The notes beneath the pieces are model-generated. The model had not been told where the DNA came from and ran no database searches. It worked only from the letters and a program-made list of their open reading frames with translations. From Nocardia brasiliensis ATCC 700358 (GTDB taxonomy: Bacteria; Actinomycetota; Actinomycetes; Mycobacteriales; Mycobacteriaceae), in the NCBI RefSeq assembly GCF_000250675.2, contig NC_018681.1, forward strand, positions 3,286,001-3,350,000: a stretch of DNA of 64,000 nt, written 5' to 3'. Positions 23,859-33,140 of this stretch are shown in pieces. The translations under genes and the position numbers were made by a program. The stretch's first letter is position 1, and every line of letters begins with the position of its first letter.

Positions 23859-25856
23859 GTGACTTTCGGGGCATGCTTACAGCTTGGGCGCCGCGCACGC
23901 AGGACGTGTCTGCTCGGGATGGGCGTGGCACTGGCCGTGGTCGCCGTCGCGCCGCCGGTCGCGGTGGGTCAACCAGCACCTTCGCCGCCTGGCCCGGCCG
24001 AGGCTCCGCCCGCGCCCCCGGCCGGGGATATGAGCTTCCCGCTGTCCGAACTCGGCATGGGCACCGACCTGACCTTCCCCGGGCAACAGTTCGAACGCAG
24101 CATCGCGCTGCCGTTGCTGCCCGGTATGGCACCCACCGCATTGACAGGCACGATTCAGCTACCGCCGCACGTGGCGCGTGGCACGCTCGAGGTGCACTCC
24201 GGTACGCGCCTGCTCGACCGGGTGGAGGTGCCGCAGGACCCGCGGGCCCCGGTCCGGCTGTCGCTGGCCGGGGCCGAGCAGGAGAACAACGCGATCTCGG
24301 TGACGCTCACCTCGTCACTGGTGTCGGAACCGGGCACCTGCGTGACGGATTGGCTCGGACGTCCGATGACGCTCTCGGACGCGGCGGTCGGCTACTTCGG
24401 CGCGGAGGCACAACCGACGACCGTCGCCGAATTCCTGCCGCCGATCCTGCGGCAGTTGACGGTGTACGTCCCGGCCACGCCGTCGGAGACGGAAAGCGCC
24501 GCGGTGCTCACGCTGACGACCGCGCTGATCGCGCGCTACCACGGTCAACCGCTGACGGTGGACGTGCGACCGGTGCAGGCCGGCGCGGCGGTCCCCGATC
24601 ACGCACCGGGATTGCTGGAGCGTCAGATCGAGATCGCGGAGTCGCCCGAGGCGGGGCTGCGGGTGACCGCGGGCGCACAGCCGGTTCTGCGGATCACCGG
24701 GAACGGGTCCGCCCTCGACGACCAGATCCGTTTGCTCACCAGTGCTTTGACGAAGATCGCGATCACCTCGGGCGCGACCGCCATCGCCCTGCCGCAGGCG
24801 CCGCAGCTCGCACCGGACTCGACGACGCTGCTCGCGCTCGGCGAGACCCAGCTCAGTGCGACCGCGATCGGTTCGGTGAGCGTGGATATCGGCATCGACC
24901 AGACGCGTCTCGGCCGCGCGTCGCGTGACGTTCGAATTCGCCTGCTGGGCAACTACACTCCGCTGCCCAGTACCCTCAGCGGCAATATCACCGTGACGGC
25001 GGGCAGCAGGTACATCGACAGCTGGCCGGTGGACGCGAGCGGGCGCATCGAACGCTGGATCGATCTCCCCGACGAGGTGCTCGGCCGCTATACGACGCTG
25101 ACCGTCACCTTCCATCAGACGGGGCTCACGCACGGCTGCGGCCTGGAGCAACCGGTCACCCTGACGATCGATCCCGACAGCGAGGTCACCAGCGCATCGG
25201 CCGCGCCGCCGGTACCCGGGGGCTTCGGCGCGCTGCCGCAGGCGCTGCTGCCCGGATTCCAAGTCGGTTTGCGCGCACCGGGATTCACCGACACGCTGCG
25301 CGCGGTCAAGATCCTCACCGGGCTGCAGCGGCTGACCGCGGTGCCGCTGCGGCCGGAGCTGGTCGGCTTCGACGCCGCCGCCCGCGGCAAGCGGCCCGCC
25401 GTCCTGATCACGGCCACCGGCGATCTGCCCGAGTCGATCCGGCTGCCACTCAGCCAAGACGACGACACGCTGACCGTGACCGACGACAGCACCCGGGCCG
25501 CCGTGCGGATCGATCCGACGGTTCCGTTCGGGTCGCTGCAGACGACCTGGTCCGGCGGGCGCACGGTGCTGGTCGCCACCTCGACCCAGGCGCCGGAGCA
25601 CCTCGACCGGGCACTGGATTGGCTCAACGCGGATTCGCGCCGCTGGTACCGGCTTTCGGGTTCGGTGCTGTTCCAGACGGGCGATCGGGAGCCGGAGTTC
25701 TTCGACCCGTCGGCGGTAGCGCCGGCCGCGTCCACCGCCGCGATCTCGAGTGATTCCGTCGCCCGGATGCTGGCGATCGCCGCGGGCGTGCTGCTGGCCG
25801 TCGGCGTACTCGTCGCGGCGGTGGTGCTGCTGATGCTGCGTCGCCGCAGGCGCTGA
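23859..25856 (+). CDS. BcsB-like cellulose synthase accessory protein
   Basis: Protein of 665 residues from GTG 23859, with AGGAGG six bases upstream. N-terminal signal peptide (hydrophobic stretch around residues 20-40), then a Pro-rich linker, then a long extracytoplasmic beta-rich region, and a single C-terminal membrane helix (MLAIAAGVLLAVGVLVAAVV) ending in a run of Arg. The SIALPLL and TVYVPA segments and the carbohydrate-binding-like repeats resemble the BcsB family that escorts cellulose from the synthase. Two genes on, a BcsA-like glycosyltransferase is encoded, which supports the call. Actinobacteria have no canonical bcs operon, so the polymer may not be cellulose. Confidence 0.65.
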   Translation: MTFGACLQLGRRARRTCLLGMGVALAVVAVAPPVAVGQPAPSPPGPAEAPPAPPAGDMSFPLSELGMGTDLTFPGQQFERSIALPLLPGMAPTALTGTIQLPPHVARGTLEVHSGTRLLDRVEVPQDPRAPVRLSLAGAEQENNAISVTLTSSLVSEPGTCVTDWLGRPMTLSDAAVGYFGAEAQPTTVAEFLPPILRQLTVYVPATPSETESAAVLTLTTALIARYHGQPLTVDVRPVQAGAAVPDHAPGLLERQIEIAESPEAGLRVTAGAQPVLRITGNGSALDDQIRLLTSALTKIAITSGATAIALPQAPQLAPDSTTLLALGETQLSATAIGSVSVDIGIDQTRLGRASRDVRIRLLGNYTPLPSTLSGNITVTAGSRYIDSWPVDASGRIERWIDLPDEVLGRYTTLTVTFHQTGLTHGCGLEQPVTLTIDPDSEVTSASAAPPVPGGFGALPQALLPGFQVGLRAPGFTDTLRAVKILTGLQRLTAVPLRPELVGFDAAARGKRPAVLITATGDLPESIRLPLSQDDDTLTVTDDSTRAAVRIDPTVPFGSLQTTWSGGRTVLVATSTQAPEHLDRALDWLNADSRRWYRLSGSVLFQTGDREPEFFDPSAVAPAASTAAISSDSVARMLAIAAGVLLAVGVLVAAVVLLMLRRRRR

Positions 25857-25857
25857 G

Positions 25858-27354
25858 ATGGCGCGCTCGGCGGGGCCCCGGCACGCGCGCGCGACGGTCG
25901 CTGGCGTCGTCGTGCGGTGGGCGTTGCTGATCGGTGTGGCCACCGCCGCCGCCTTCTGGTTCACCTGGGCCGAATTGGTGCAGGACATTCGGGAAGGTTC
26001 CTATCTCGGCTACATCTATGTCCTGCCGGTGCTCGCGGGTTTCGCCGCCGTCGGCATCGCGCTGCGCCGCGGCGCGGAACTGCCGATCCACGATCGGCAG
26101 ACCGACATCATCGTCGGACTGATCGGGCTCGGCATGAGCGCCGCGGTCCTCGGCCTGCTGGTGCCCCGCTACCGCTATCAGTACGAACTGCTGCATCTGG
26201 ATGTGCTGGCCGCGTGGCTGTTCCTGATCTCCGCGTGCGTGCTGCTGTTCGGGCTGCGACCGGTTTTCCGGTTCTGGCCCGCCTGGCTGCTGTTGCTCGC
26301 GGCCTTTCCACCGCCGTACGCGATGCTCATGGTCGCCCTGGGCGGCGACCGGGTCGCCGCCGGCGTCGGCACCGTGCTGCTCGCGGCTTTCGCGGCGGGC
26401 ATCGGGTCGGCGCGCACCCGCACCCGCGCCGCGGTCGCCGCGGCGGGTGTGCTCGTGCTCGGCGGGGTGCTCCTCGCGGTGCTGCGGGTGTGGTTCCCGG
26501 CGGCGCCGATCCTGGCGTATCAGGCGGTTCCCTCGGTGGTGGCGGTTTTCACGGTCTGCCTCGTGATGTATGTCGACGTGCGGCGCGGCCGGTCGATGAA
26601 ACCGCTGGATCGGCAGCTGGAACCGCTCACCGCGGCCCAGTCGCGCAGTGCGGCACTGACCGTCGTGATCGTCGCCGTGCTGCTCGCGATCATTCCACTG
26701 CCCGCCGACTACGACCGGAGCTTTCCGCGGGTGCCGGGTCTGGTGATCGCCCGCCCGGACGCCGCCCCGCCCGGTTGGCAACTGCTGAGAGAGCAGGAAT
26801 ATCCCTGGGCGCGAAGGTATCTCGGACAGGACGCGGTGTTCACCCGCCGGATGATCCGGGCCGAGCGCGGTAATCCGGACTGGGACAAGGAATCCCGGCG
26901 CCGCCGGGTGGCGATCGACACGGTGCGTTCCAGCGACGGTGACGCGATCGACCGCTACCCGGAGTTCGTGCTCTATCGGCTCGTGCAACCGCGGATCAGC
27001 CCGCCGGCGCTGGTCGACCTCGGGCACGGCATCACCGCACGCCTCAACACCGTGCTGGACGACCGCAGGCTGCTGAGCTGGACCTGGTTGAGCTGGAACT
27101 GGAGTGGCGAGGGCGGCGCGGAACGGATCAGCCTGATCGCGGCCGACAATCACCTGCCGGAAGCGGAGTTTCCGATGCCGCAGCGCTCGATCACGGCGAA
27201 CTTCGACAACTTGATGAACCAGTTCCTGCGCGGCAACGCCATCGTCCTGGACTCGCAATCCAGTTCGGTGGAAGCCGATTCCGAGCACAAGGACCGGGAG
27301 ATGCTGACGACACTCGCCCAGCACATCGTGCGCGCCAGGACCGAGCAGTCGTGA
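25858..27354 (+). CDS. Polytopic membrane protein of polysaccharide locus, function unknown
   Basis: Protein of 498 residues starting one base after the BcsB-like gene. About eight or nine hydrophobic segments fill residues 15-280. A soluble C-terminal half of some 215 residues follows, starting near PGWQLLREQEYPWARRYLG and containing SWTWLSWNW. Layout (multi-helix part plus an extracytoplasmic C-terminal domain) recalls exosortase/EpsI fusions, but I do not see the exosortase Cys, Arg and His residues, so I give no family. Tight packing between the BcsB-like and glycosyltransferase genes, with a GTGA overlap downstream, implies a role in assembling or exporting the same polymer. Confidence 0.6.
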   Translation: MARSAGPRHARATVAGVVVRWALLIGVATAAAFWFTWAELVQDIREGSYLGYIYVLPVLAGFAAVGIALRRGAELPIHDRQTDIIVGLIGLGMSAAVLGLLVPRYRYQYELLHLDVLAAWLFLISACVLLFGLRPVFRFWPAWLLLLAAFPPPYAMLMVALGGDRVAAGVGTVLLAAFAAGIGSARTRTRAAVAAAGVLVLGGVLLAVLRVWFPAAPILAYQAVPSVVAVFTVCLVMYVDVRRGRSMKPLDRQLEPLTAAQSRSAALTVVIVAVLLAIIPLPADYDRSFPRVPGLVIARPDAAPPGWQLLREQEYPWARRYLGQDAVFTRRMIRAERGNPDWDKESRRRRVAIDTVRSSDGDAIDRYPEFVLYRLVQPRISPPALVDLGHGITARLNTVLDDRRLLSWTWLSWNWSGEGGAERISLIAADNHLPEAEFPMPQRSITANFDNLMNQFLRGNAIVLDSQSSSVEADSEHKDREMLTTLAQHIVRARTEQS

Positions 27355-28820
27355 CAGCCGCCCTCGATCCCGAATCCGAGTCGTTCAAGGCCCGCGCGCT
27401 GCATTCGGCGGTGCACGGGTTGCGCGAGTCCGATCCACTGGCCTCGGCGTCGGTCGCGTTCCTGCCGTGGCAGCGCAATACGTTGCTGTTCGCGCTGCTG
27501 GTGGTCCTCATTTGCGCGGGGTTGTTTCCGCTGGAGACGCTCACCGTGCTCGTCGCGGTGTGCACGCTCGGCTATCTGGCGGTGCTGGGCGATCGCATCC
27601 TGATCTTCGCTCGCGGCATGGACCGCGACGCCATCATGACCGTGGCCGACGACCGGGCCCGCGCGCTCGCCGACGCGGAATTGCCGCCCTACACCATCCT
27701 GGTTCCGGCCTACGGTGAGCCCGAGGTGGTGGGCGACCTCATCGGCGCGCTGAACGCCATCGACTATCCGCGCGACCGCCTCCAGGTGCTGTTGCTGCTG
27801 GAGGAGGACGACGCACCGACCATCGACGCGGCGCGCGCGGCCGGAATAGGCACGGGCGGAAACGAACACATCACCGTGGTGCTGGTCCCGGCGGCCGATC
27901 CGCGCACCAAACCCAAGGCGTGCAACTACGGGCTGCACCGGGCCACCGGCGATATCGTCACGATCTACGACGCCGAGGACATCCCCGATCCGCTCCAATT
28001 GCGCAGGGTGGTCGCGGCTTTCGCCGAACTGCCGCCATCGGTGGTCTGCATCCAGGCCAAGCTCGCGTTCCACAACGCGAAGCAGAATCTGCTGACCGCC
28101 TGGTTCACCATGGACTACGGGCTGTGGTTCGGGTTCCTGCTGCCCGGGTTGATGCGCAGCCGCGCGCCGATTCCGCTGGGCGGCACCTCGAATCACTTCA
28201 ATCGCGAGGTGGTGATCGCGATCGGCGCCTGGGATCCGTACAACGTCACCGAGGACGCCGACCTGGGGGTACGCATCGCCGCCTCGGGATACTCGACCGC
28301 GGTCATCGATTCGGTCACGCTGGAGGAGGCCAATCCCGATCCGATCAACTGGGTCCGGCAGCGGTCGCGCTGGTACAAGGGTTACCTGCAGAGCTGGCTG
28401 GTGCACACCCGGCGGCCGATTCGGTTGTGGCGCAGCATCGGTACGGTCAGCTTCGTCCGGTTCACCCTGATTCTCGCGGGCACGCCGATCATCGCCTGCC
28501 TGAATCTGGTGTTCTGGTTCATCAGCATCGCTTGGATCCTCGGTCAGCCCAGCGTGATCGGCCGCCTGTTCCCCGCGGTCGTCTATTTCCCCGCCTTGAT
28601 CGCGCTGGTCATCGGGAACGCCGCGACGATCTACATGAATCTGCTGGCCTGCCGGGAGAACAACCGCCCCGACCTGCTGGTGGCCTGCCTCACCTCGCCG
28701 CTGTACTGGCTGCTGATGAGCATCGCCGCGACCAAGGGCTGCTGGCAGCTGCTGCGCAATCCATCCTACTGGGAGAAGACTTTTCACGGTCTCGGCACGT
28801 CGTCGGAGGCGGCGAAATGA
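27351..28820 (+). CDS. Processive family 2 glycosyltransferase (cellulose synthase-like, BcsA-type)
   Basis: Protein of 489 residues, GTG in a GTGA overlap. Two N-terminal membrane helices (about 45-85), then the GT-A domain with PAYGEPEVV, LLLEEDDA, DAEDIPDP (DxD-like), TEDADL (catalytic Asp) and QRSRW (QxxRW). These five motifs define processive beta-glycan synthases. Three or four helices follow. There is no PilZ domain, so c-di-GMP control of the BcsA type is not expected. UDP-sugar donor likely. Position between a BcsB-like subunit and a membrane glycosyltransferase indicates synthesis of an extracellular polysaccharide. Confidence 0.88.
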   Translation: MTAALDPESESFKARALHSAVHGLRESDPLASASVAFLPWQRNTLLFALLVVLICAGLFPLETLTVLVAVCTLGYLAVLGDRILIFARGMDRDAIMTVADDRARALADAELPPYTILVPAYGEPEVVGDLIGALNAIDYPRDRLQVLLLLEEDDAPTIDAARAAGIGTGGNEHITVVLVPAADPRTKPKACNYGLHRATGDIVTIYDAEDIPDPLQLRRVVAAFAELPPSVVCIQAKLAFHNAKQNLLTAWFTMDYGLWFGFLLPGLMRSRAPIPLGGTSNHFNREVVIAIGAWDPYNVTEDADLGVRIAASGYSTAVIDSVTLEEANPDPINWVRQRSRWYKGYLQSWLVHTRRPIRLWRSIGTVSFVRFTLILAGTPIIACLNLVFWFISIAWILGQPSVIGRLFPAVVYFPALIALVIGNAATIYMNLLACRENNRPDLLVACLTSPLYWLLMSIAATKGCWQLLRNPSYWEKTFHGLGTSSEAAK

Positions 28821-30475
28821 CCGCCGGACGGGTGCGCCGTCCGGTCGTGATCTTCGGCGTGGCCACGGTGTTGTACCTGGTGACCGGCACCTGGTTGACC
28901 GCAGGCCGCGGCTTTCTGATGGGCGATGCGCTGAGCCGGGTTTCGGCGACCCAGGCGGCGCTGTTCAGCCGGGATCCGCACCTGTCCGCCATCGGCTTCG
29001 TCTTCACACCGCTGACGTCGCTGGCCCAGCTGCCGATGGTCGCGTTCGAGCCGCTGGTACCGGCGATCACCACCTGGGGACTGTCCGGCGTGCTGATGTC
29101 GGCACTGTTCATGGGTGGTGCGGCCACCATGATCCACGGCATCGGCGCCGATCGCGCCGCGCCGCCGTGGCTGACCCTCTGCGTCACAGTGCTTTTCACA
29201 GTGAACCCGATGGTCGTCTTCTACGGCGGCAACGGCATGAGCGAGGCCCCGTTCCTGTTCTGCCTGTGCTGGGCGGTGCGCAGGCTGATGCGCTGGGTGC
29301 ACACCGACGGCGCACACGATCTGACCGCCTGCGGTATCGCGCTCGGGCTCGCCTATTTGACCCGCTACGACGCGGTCGCGCCCGCGGCGGCCGCCGCGCT
29401 GCTCGTCGGTGTGCTGAGTGGCCGGCGCAGGCGCGGCACCGAATACCGATGGTCCGGTGTCGCAATGGATCTGGTGGTGCTGCTCGCGCCGATCACGCTG
29501 GCGTTCGTGGTGTGGGCGGGAACGAGCTGGTTGATCACCGGCCAGGCGTTCCAGCAGTTCACCTCGCAATACGGCAACACCGCCATCCTCGCCCAGTCCG
29601 GTGCCACGTCCGCCGCGGAAAAGACCGCCGCGCTGTACTATTCGATCGCCTCGATGCTGGTCCTCGGCCCCGCGCTGCCATTGCTGCTGCCGCTCGCCTG
29701 CGCGCTCGCGGCGCGCAGACGCGACCTGGCCGTGGCCGTCCCGATCCTGTTGTGCGGCGCGGTGCTCGCCTTCCAGACGATGAGCTACCTGTCCGGGTCG
29801 ACGTTCGCGTTCCTGCGCTTCTACGTGGCCGCCATCCCGTTGGCGGCGGTGCTCGCCCTGTGCATCGCTCCGGCCCGGGATCGGCCGCCGAGCCATCGTC
29901 CGGGCCCGCACGCCCTCGCCCCGCCACCGCGGCCCAACGCGCCGGTGGCGGCGTTGGTCGCGACCGTGGTGCTGCTGGCGGCGGGACTGCCGGTCACCGT
30001 GGCGGGGATGAACAACCATGATCTGGCGGTGCAGGAGTACGCGCTCGGGGCCGCCGTGTTTCCCCAGCGGGACAACGCATCTGCGCGCTACGCGGACAAA
30101 CGCCGGATCGCCGCGACCTTCGGCACCGGGCGCAAGGTCGCCGACTACCTCGATGCGCTGCACCTGCCGCGTGGGTCGGTGCTGATGGACACCGTCTACG
30201 GTTTCTCGGTGGTGATCGCCTCGACGCGCCCCGACCAGTTCGTGGTGCCTTCGGACCGGGATTTCGTGCGGGTGCTCAACCGGCCCGCCGAGCGCGGTGT
30301 GCGGTACATCCTCGCGGTGCCCGCCACCGGGCGCGGCGTGTCGGACGCGGTCAACCGGCGCTATCCGACGCTGTACGAGAACGGCGCGGAGATCGCCACG
30401 TTGACCCTGGAGGTGCCCAACGATGGTGCGGGCGAGCCCGATTGGCGGTTGTACCGGGTACTCGGCACCTCCTGA
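28817..30475 (+). CDS. Polytopic membrane protein, GT-C glycosyltransferase-like
   Basis: Protein of 552 residues starting in an ATGA overlap. About ten or eleven hydrophobic segments, with an acidic loop after the first helix (FLMGDALSRVSATQAALFSRDPHL). The Asp there fits the catalytic loop of lipid-linked (GT-C/GT39-like) sugar transferases. Further on are GNGMSEAPFLF and TRYDAVAPAAAAAL, also common in this type. A soluble C-terminal domain of about 150 residues follows. It may add side sugars to the polymer outside the membrane. Family assignment rests on topology and loop motifs. Confidence 0.6.
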   Translation: MTAGRVRRPVVIFGVATVLYLVTGTWLTAGRGFLMGDALSRVSATQAALFSRDPHLSAIGFVFTPLTSLAQLPMVAFEPLVPAITTWGLSGVLMSALFMGGAATMIHGIGADRAAPPWLTLCVTVLFTVNPMVVFYGGNGMSEAPFLFCLCWAVRRLMRWVHTDGAHDLTACGIALGLAYLTRYDAVAPAAAAALLVGVLSGRRRRGTEYRWSGVAMDLVVLLAPITLAFVVWAGTSWLITGQAFQQFTSQYGNTAILAQSGATSAAEKTAALYYSIASMLVLGPALPLLLPLACALAARRRDLAVAVPILLCGAVLAFQTMSYLSGSTFAFLRFYVAAIPLAAVLALCIAPARDRPPSHRPGPHALAPPPRPNAPVAALVATVVLLAAGLPVTVAGMNNHDLAVQEYALGAAVFPQRDNASARYADKRRIAATFGTGRKVADYLDALHLPRGSVLMDTVYGFSVVIASTRPDQFVVPSDRDFVRVLNRPAERGVRYILAVPATGRGVSDAVNRRYPTLYENGAEIATLTLEVPNDGAGEPDWRLYRVLGTS

Positions 30476-30481
30476 GCGGGC

Positions 30482-31627
30482 TCAGCCGACGGTGATCCGC
30501 TCGGCGATCAGCGACCAGAGCGGATCCTCGGGCCCGACGTCGAAGGTGCACTGCTCGGGCCGGGGATCGGGCACGAACGCCCAGACCAGCGCGCCCGCCG
30601 AGCCCGCGGCGCGCTGACCCGCCATGCTCGTCGCGATGCTGTCGCGACGCGCCGACAGACTGCGACAAGAGCCGGCGTGCTCGCCGATCTCGGCCACCAG
30701 CAACGGTTTTCCGAGTTCTCGCGCCTGTCGCAGCCTGGTCGCCAACCCGTCGCGCTGGTCGCCGGGCAGCGCGACGTCGTCGTCGGAGTAGTCGTGGTAC
30801 TCCAGCACGTCGATCTGCGGTGACATCCCGACATCCATGTATTCGGTACCGGCCGTGCCGCATTGGCCACCACCGATGAAACCGGCGAAGATCAGGCGCT
30901 GCGGGTCGAGGGAGCGGATCAGCGCGCCGGAATCGTCCATGAACCGGCGCAACACCGCCGCGGCGTCGCGCGGACAGCTGCGGGCCCGTTCGGAGCAGTT
31001 GCCCGCGCCGCACATGCTCGGCTCCGGCTCGCCGACGACCTCCCAGCCCGCGAGCACCGGCGAACTGCGCCACCGGTTTACGGCGGTAGTGATCCACTCG
31101 CGAGCGCTGAGCACGTTCCGGCCGGGAATCGGCGTCGTCTCGGTCCAGCCGGTCACATACCAGCTGCGCTGCTTGAACGTCTGATCGTCACAGTCGCCGT
31201 TCTGCGGTACGAGCACCGGCAGGATCAGCTGACCGTGCCGCTGTGCCGCCGCGAACACCGCGTCGGCGGCCGAAAAGTCCAGTCGTCCGGTCGATTTGTC
31301 GACGGCGAGGGCCTGGAAGATGCCGACCCGGGTCAACGCGTTCGGCGGCAGCTTGCCGAAATAGTCGTCGAGATCTACCTGTGCGCCGCATCCGATATTG
31401 ATCGCCCAGTTCGTGGCCAGCTGCGGGGCGTTGAAACCGGCGGGCCACCAAGGCTGTCCGCGCAGCAGCAGCGTGCTGCCGTTGCGGCCGACCACCGCCG
31501 GGGCCGGCGGTGCGCTCACCGTCGACTCGGTGGACGGCGTCAGCGGGACGGATTCCGGGCCACGCTCGGCGCAGCCGGTGAGCGCGGTGCCGAGCAGCAG
31601 CGCCGCGAAGAAGCGAGCGGTTGTCAT
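30482..31627 (-). CDS. Cellulase-like glycoside hydrolase lipoprotein (GH-A clan, GH5-like)
   Basis: Protein of 381 residues from ATG 31627; the frame remains open to 31696. Lipoprotein signal with LTGC. The mature part looks like a (beta/alpha)8 hydrolase: WWPAGFNAP early, an acid/base Glu in WEVVGEPEPS (the usual NEP is GEP), YHDYSD, and a nucleophile Glu in LLVAEIGEHAG. Cysteine pairs suggest disulfides. It ends seven bases from the convergent membrane glycosyltransferase gene. Synthase loci often carry an endoglucanase that trims or releases the polymer, and this is probably its counterpart. Confidence 0.7.
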   Translation of the reverse strand: MTTARFFAALLLGTALTGCAERGPESVPLTPSTESTVSAPPAPAVVGRNGSTLLLRGQPWWPAGFNAPQLATNWAINIGCGAQVDLDDYFGKLPPNALTRVGIFQALAVDKSTGRLDFSAADAVFAAAQRHGQLILPVLVPQNGDCDDQTFKQRSWYVTGWTETTPIPGRNVLSAREWITTAVNRWRSSPVLAGWEVVGEPEPSMCGAGNCSERARSCPRDAAAVLRRFMDDSGALIRSLDPQRLIFAGFIGGGQCGTAGTEYMDVGMSPQIDVLEYHDYSDDDVALPGDQRDGLATRLRQARELGKPLLVAEIGEHAGSCRSLSARRDSIATSMAGQRAAGSAGALVWAFVPDPRPEQCTFDVGPEDPLWSLIAERITVG

Positions 31628-31729
31628 GGCGGGTCCGCGCCCGCGGTCGGGTCCCACTCGGTCATTGCACCACAGTGGCCGCGGCCCGGGCCGCACCCTG
31701 CGTGCGGCCGCGCGTCGCTGTGCTGCGCC

Positions 31730-32902
31730 TCAGCTGCGGATCAGGGTGGCCACGGTGCGTACGAGATGGTCGATGTCCTGGGTGGTGTTGTAGCCGTGCG
31801 GCGAGACGCGCAGCCCGCCCGCGCGGGCGGAGACGGCGATGCCTTCGGCTTGCAAGCGACTGGCCAGCAAGGGGATCGGGGCTCCGTCGAGATGCACCGA
31901 GACGATACCGGAGCGGCCGTCGGGGGAACGATCCGTCAGCACCGTGGCGCCGATCGCGGTGAGTTCCGCGCAAACTTGTTCGCACAGCTGATCGACGTGC
32001 GCCCAGATGGCGGCGATGCCCGCGTCGAGCAAGAGGTCGATCGAGGCGCCCAGCGCGGCGATACCGGTGACGTTGGGCATGCCGCCTTCCAGCCGTCGTG
32101 CGGTGTCGTCGAATACCAGCTCGAGATTGTCCCAGTCCTCCCGGTGCGCGACCGAATTCCAGCCCGGTTCCAGGGGACGCAGCAACTCCAGCCGGGAGCC
32201 CCGGACATACAGCACGCCGCTGCCCTCCGGGCCGAGCAGCCATTTGTGGCCGTCCGCCATCGCGAAATCGACGCCCCAGCGGGCCAGTTCGGCCGGGAGC
32301 ACGCCGAGCCCCTGGATCACGTCCGCGCACAGCAGGGTTCCGGCCGCCCGGCACACCCGGCCCAGTTCGGCCAGGTCGACGCGCCAGCCGCGACCGAACT
32401 GCACCCAGCTGGTGACGACCAGTTTCGGCGGCGGTCCCGCCTGGATGCGTTCGGCGAAGGCCTCGATCGGGAGTTTCCCGCCCGGCCCGACGGGCCGAAC
32501 CCGATCCACCACCACGCCGCGATCGGCCAGCGCGAGCCAGGGGTACAGGGTGGACGGGAATTCCAGATCGGGCACGACCACCCGGTCGCCCGGCGACCAG
32601 TCGAGTCCGTTGGCGATCATGCCGAGCCCGGTCGTGGTGTTCTTCACGAACGCGACGTCGGTCCGCGGTACCCCCAGCAGTCGCGCCGCCGCCGACCGCA
32701 CCCGCTCGATCTCCGCACTGTGTGCCGCGTAGGTGAATTCGCCGTCCAGGGACACCTCGGTCGCGCGCCGGTGCATCGCGTCGACCGACGGCTGGGGGAG
32801 CGGGCAGATGCCCGCGTGGTTGAGGTAGGTCCACCGCTGCGTCGCCGGAAAGTGCGCTCGCTCGAGGGGAGTACCGCTGTGTGCCCCGAATGATCCGGTC
32901 AT
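31730..32902 (-). CDS. PLP-dependent class V aminotransferase (cysteine desulfurase/selenocysteine lyase-like fold)
   Basis: Protein of 390 residues from ATG 32902, with GGAGGGC upstream. LNHAGICPLP near the N-terminus, KNTTTGLGMIANGL binding the cofactor phosphate, LLCADVIQGLG with the Asp that contacts the pyridine nitrogen, and ADGHKWLLGPEGSG with the Schiff-base Lys. The C-terminal domain has RVSPHGYNTTQDID. No Cys-containing loop of desulfurases is obvious at the usual place, so an isopenicillin-N-epimerase or kynureninase-like activity is as likely. Four TGGAC/GTCCA half-sites lie directly upstream. Confidence 0.82.
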   Translation of the reverse strand: MTGSFGAHSGTPLERAHFPATQRWTYLNHAGICPLPQPSVDAMHRRATEVSLDGEFTYAAHSAEIERVRSAAARLLGVPRTDVAFVKNTTTGLGMIANGLDWSPGDRVVVPDLEFPSTLYPWLALADRGVVVDRVRPVGPGGKLPIEAFAERIQAGPPPKLVVTSWVQFGRGWRVDLAELGRVCRAAGTLLCADVIQGLGVLPAELARWGVDFAMADGHKWLLGPEGSGVLYVRGSRLELLRPLEPGWNSVAHREDWDNLELVFDDTARRLEGGMPNVTGIAALGASIDLLLDAGIAAIWAHVDQLCEQVCAELTAIGATVLTDRSPDGRSGIVSVHLDGAPIPLLASRLQAEGIAVSARAGGLRVSPHGYNTTQDIDHLVRTVATLIRS

Positions 32903-32921
32903 CTCTTGCCCTCCGATAAAG

Positions 32922-32972
32922 TGGACGTGCTGTCCATTTGGACAGCCTACGGCTAAGTGGTCAGTGTGTCCA
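32922..32972. promoter_or_regulatory. Operator-like array of alternating TGGAC/GTCCA half-sites
   Basis: TGGAC at 32922-32926, GTCCA at 32932-32936, TGGAC at 32939-32943 and GTCCA at 32968-32972. The middle pair forms the perfect 16-base inverted repeat CTGTCCATTTGGACAG (32930-32945). The array begins 20 bases upstream of the aminotransferase start. No regulator gene is adjacent. Confidence 0.5.
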
Positions 32973-33140
32973 CATATCTCGCGGCGGCCTTCGGCGCAAT
33001 GCACAACGGGGGCGCGGTCATGCTGGCGTGCCGGCCATTGCGGGAACGATCCCTGGATCGCAGCATGGTTGCCGGGCGGCCGACTGCCGGCCCGACGTGT
33101 TACGCGAGGATCTGCCGACCGGCGAGGGAGCGATGACCGT

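Noticed and set aside
24315..25988. Long antisense frame opposite the BcsB-like gene, and similar ones at 25624-27324 and 27150-28787
   Set aside because: Translations are Arg/Gln/His-rich without domains, while the plus-strand genes have clear motifs and coupled starts.
25858..27354. Exosortase/EpsI fusion
   Set aside because: Topology is suggestive, but the exosortase catalytic Cys, Arg and His motifs were not found.
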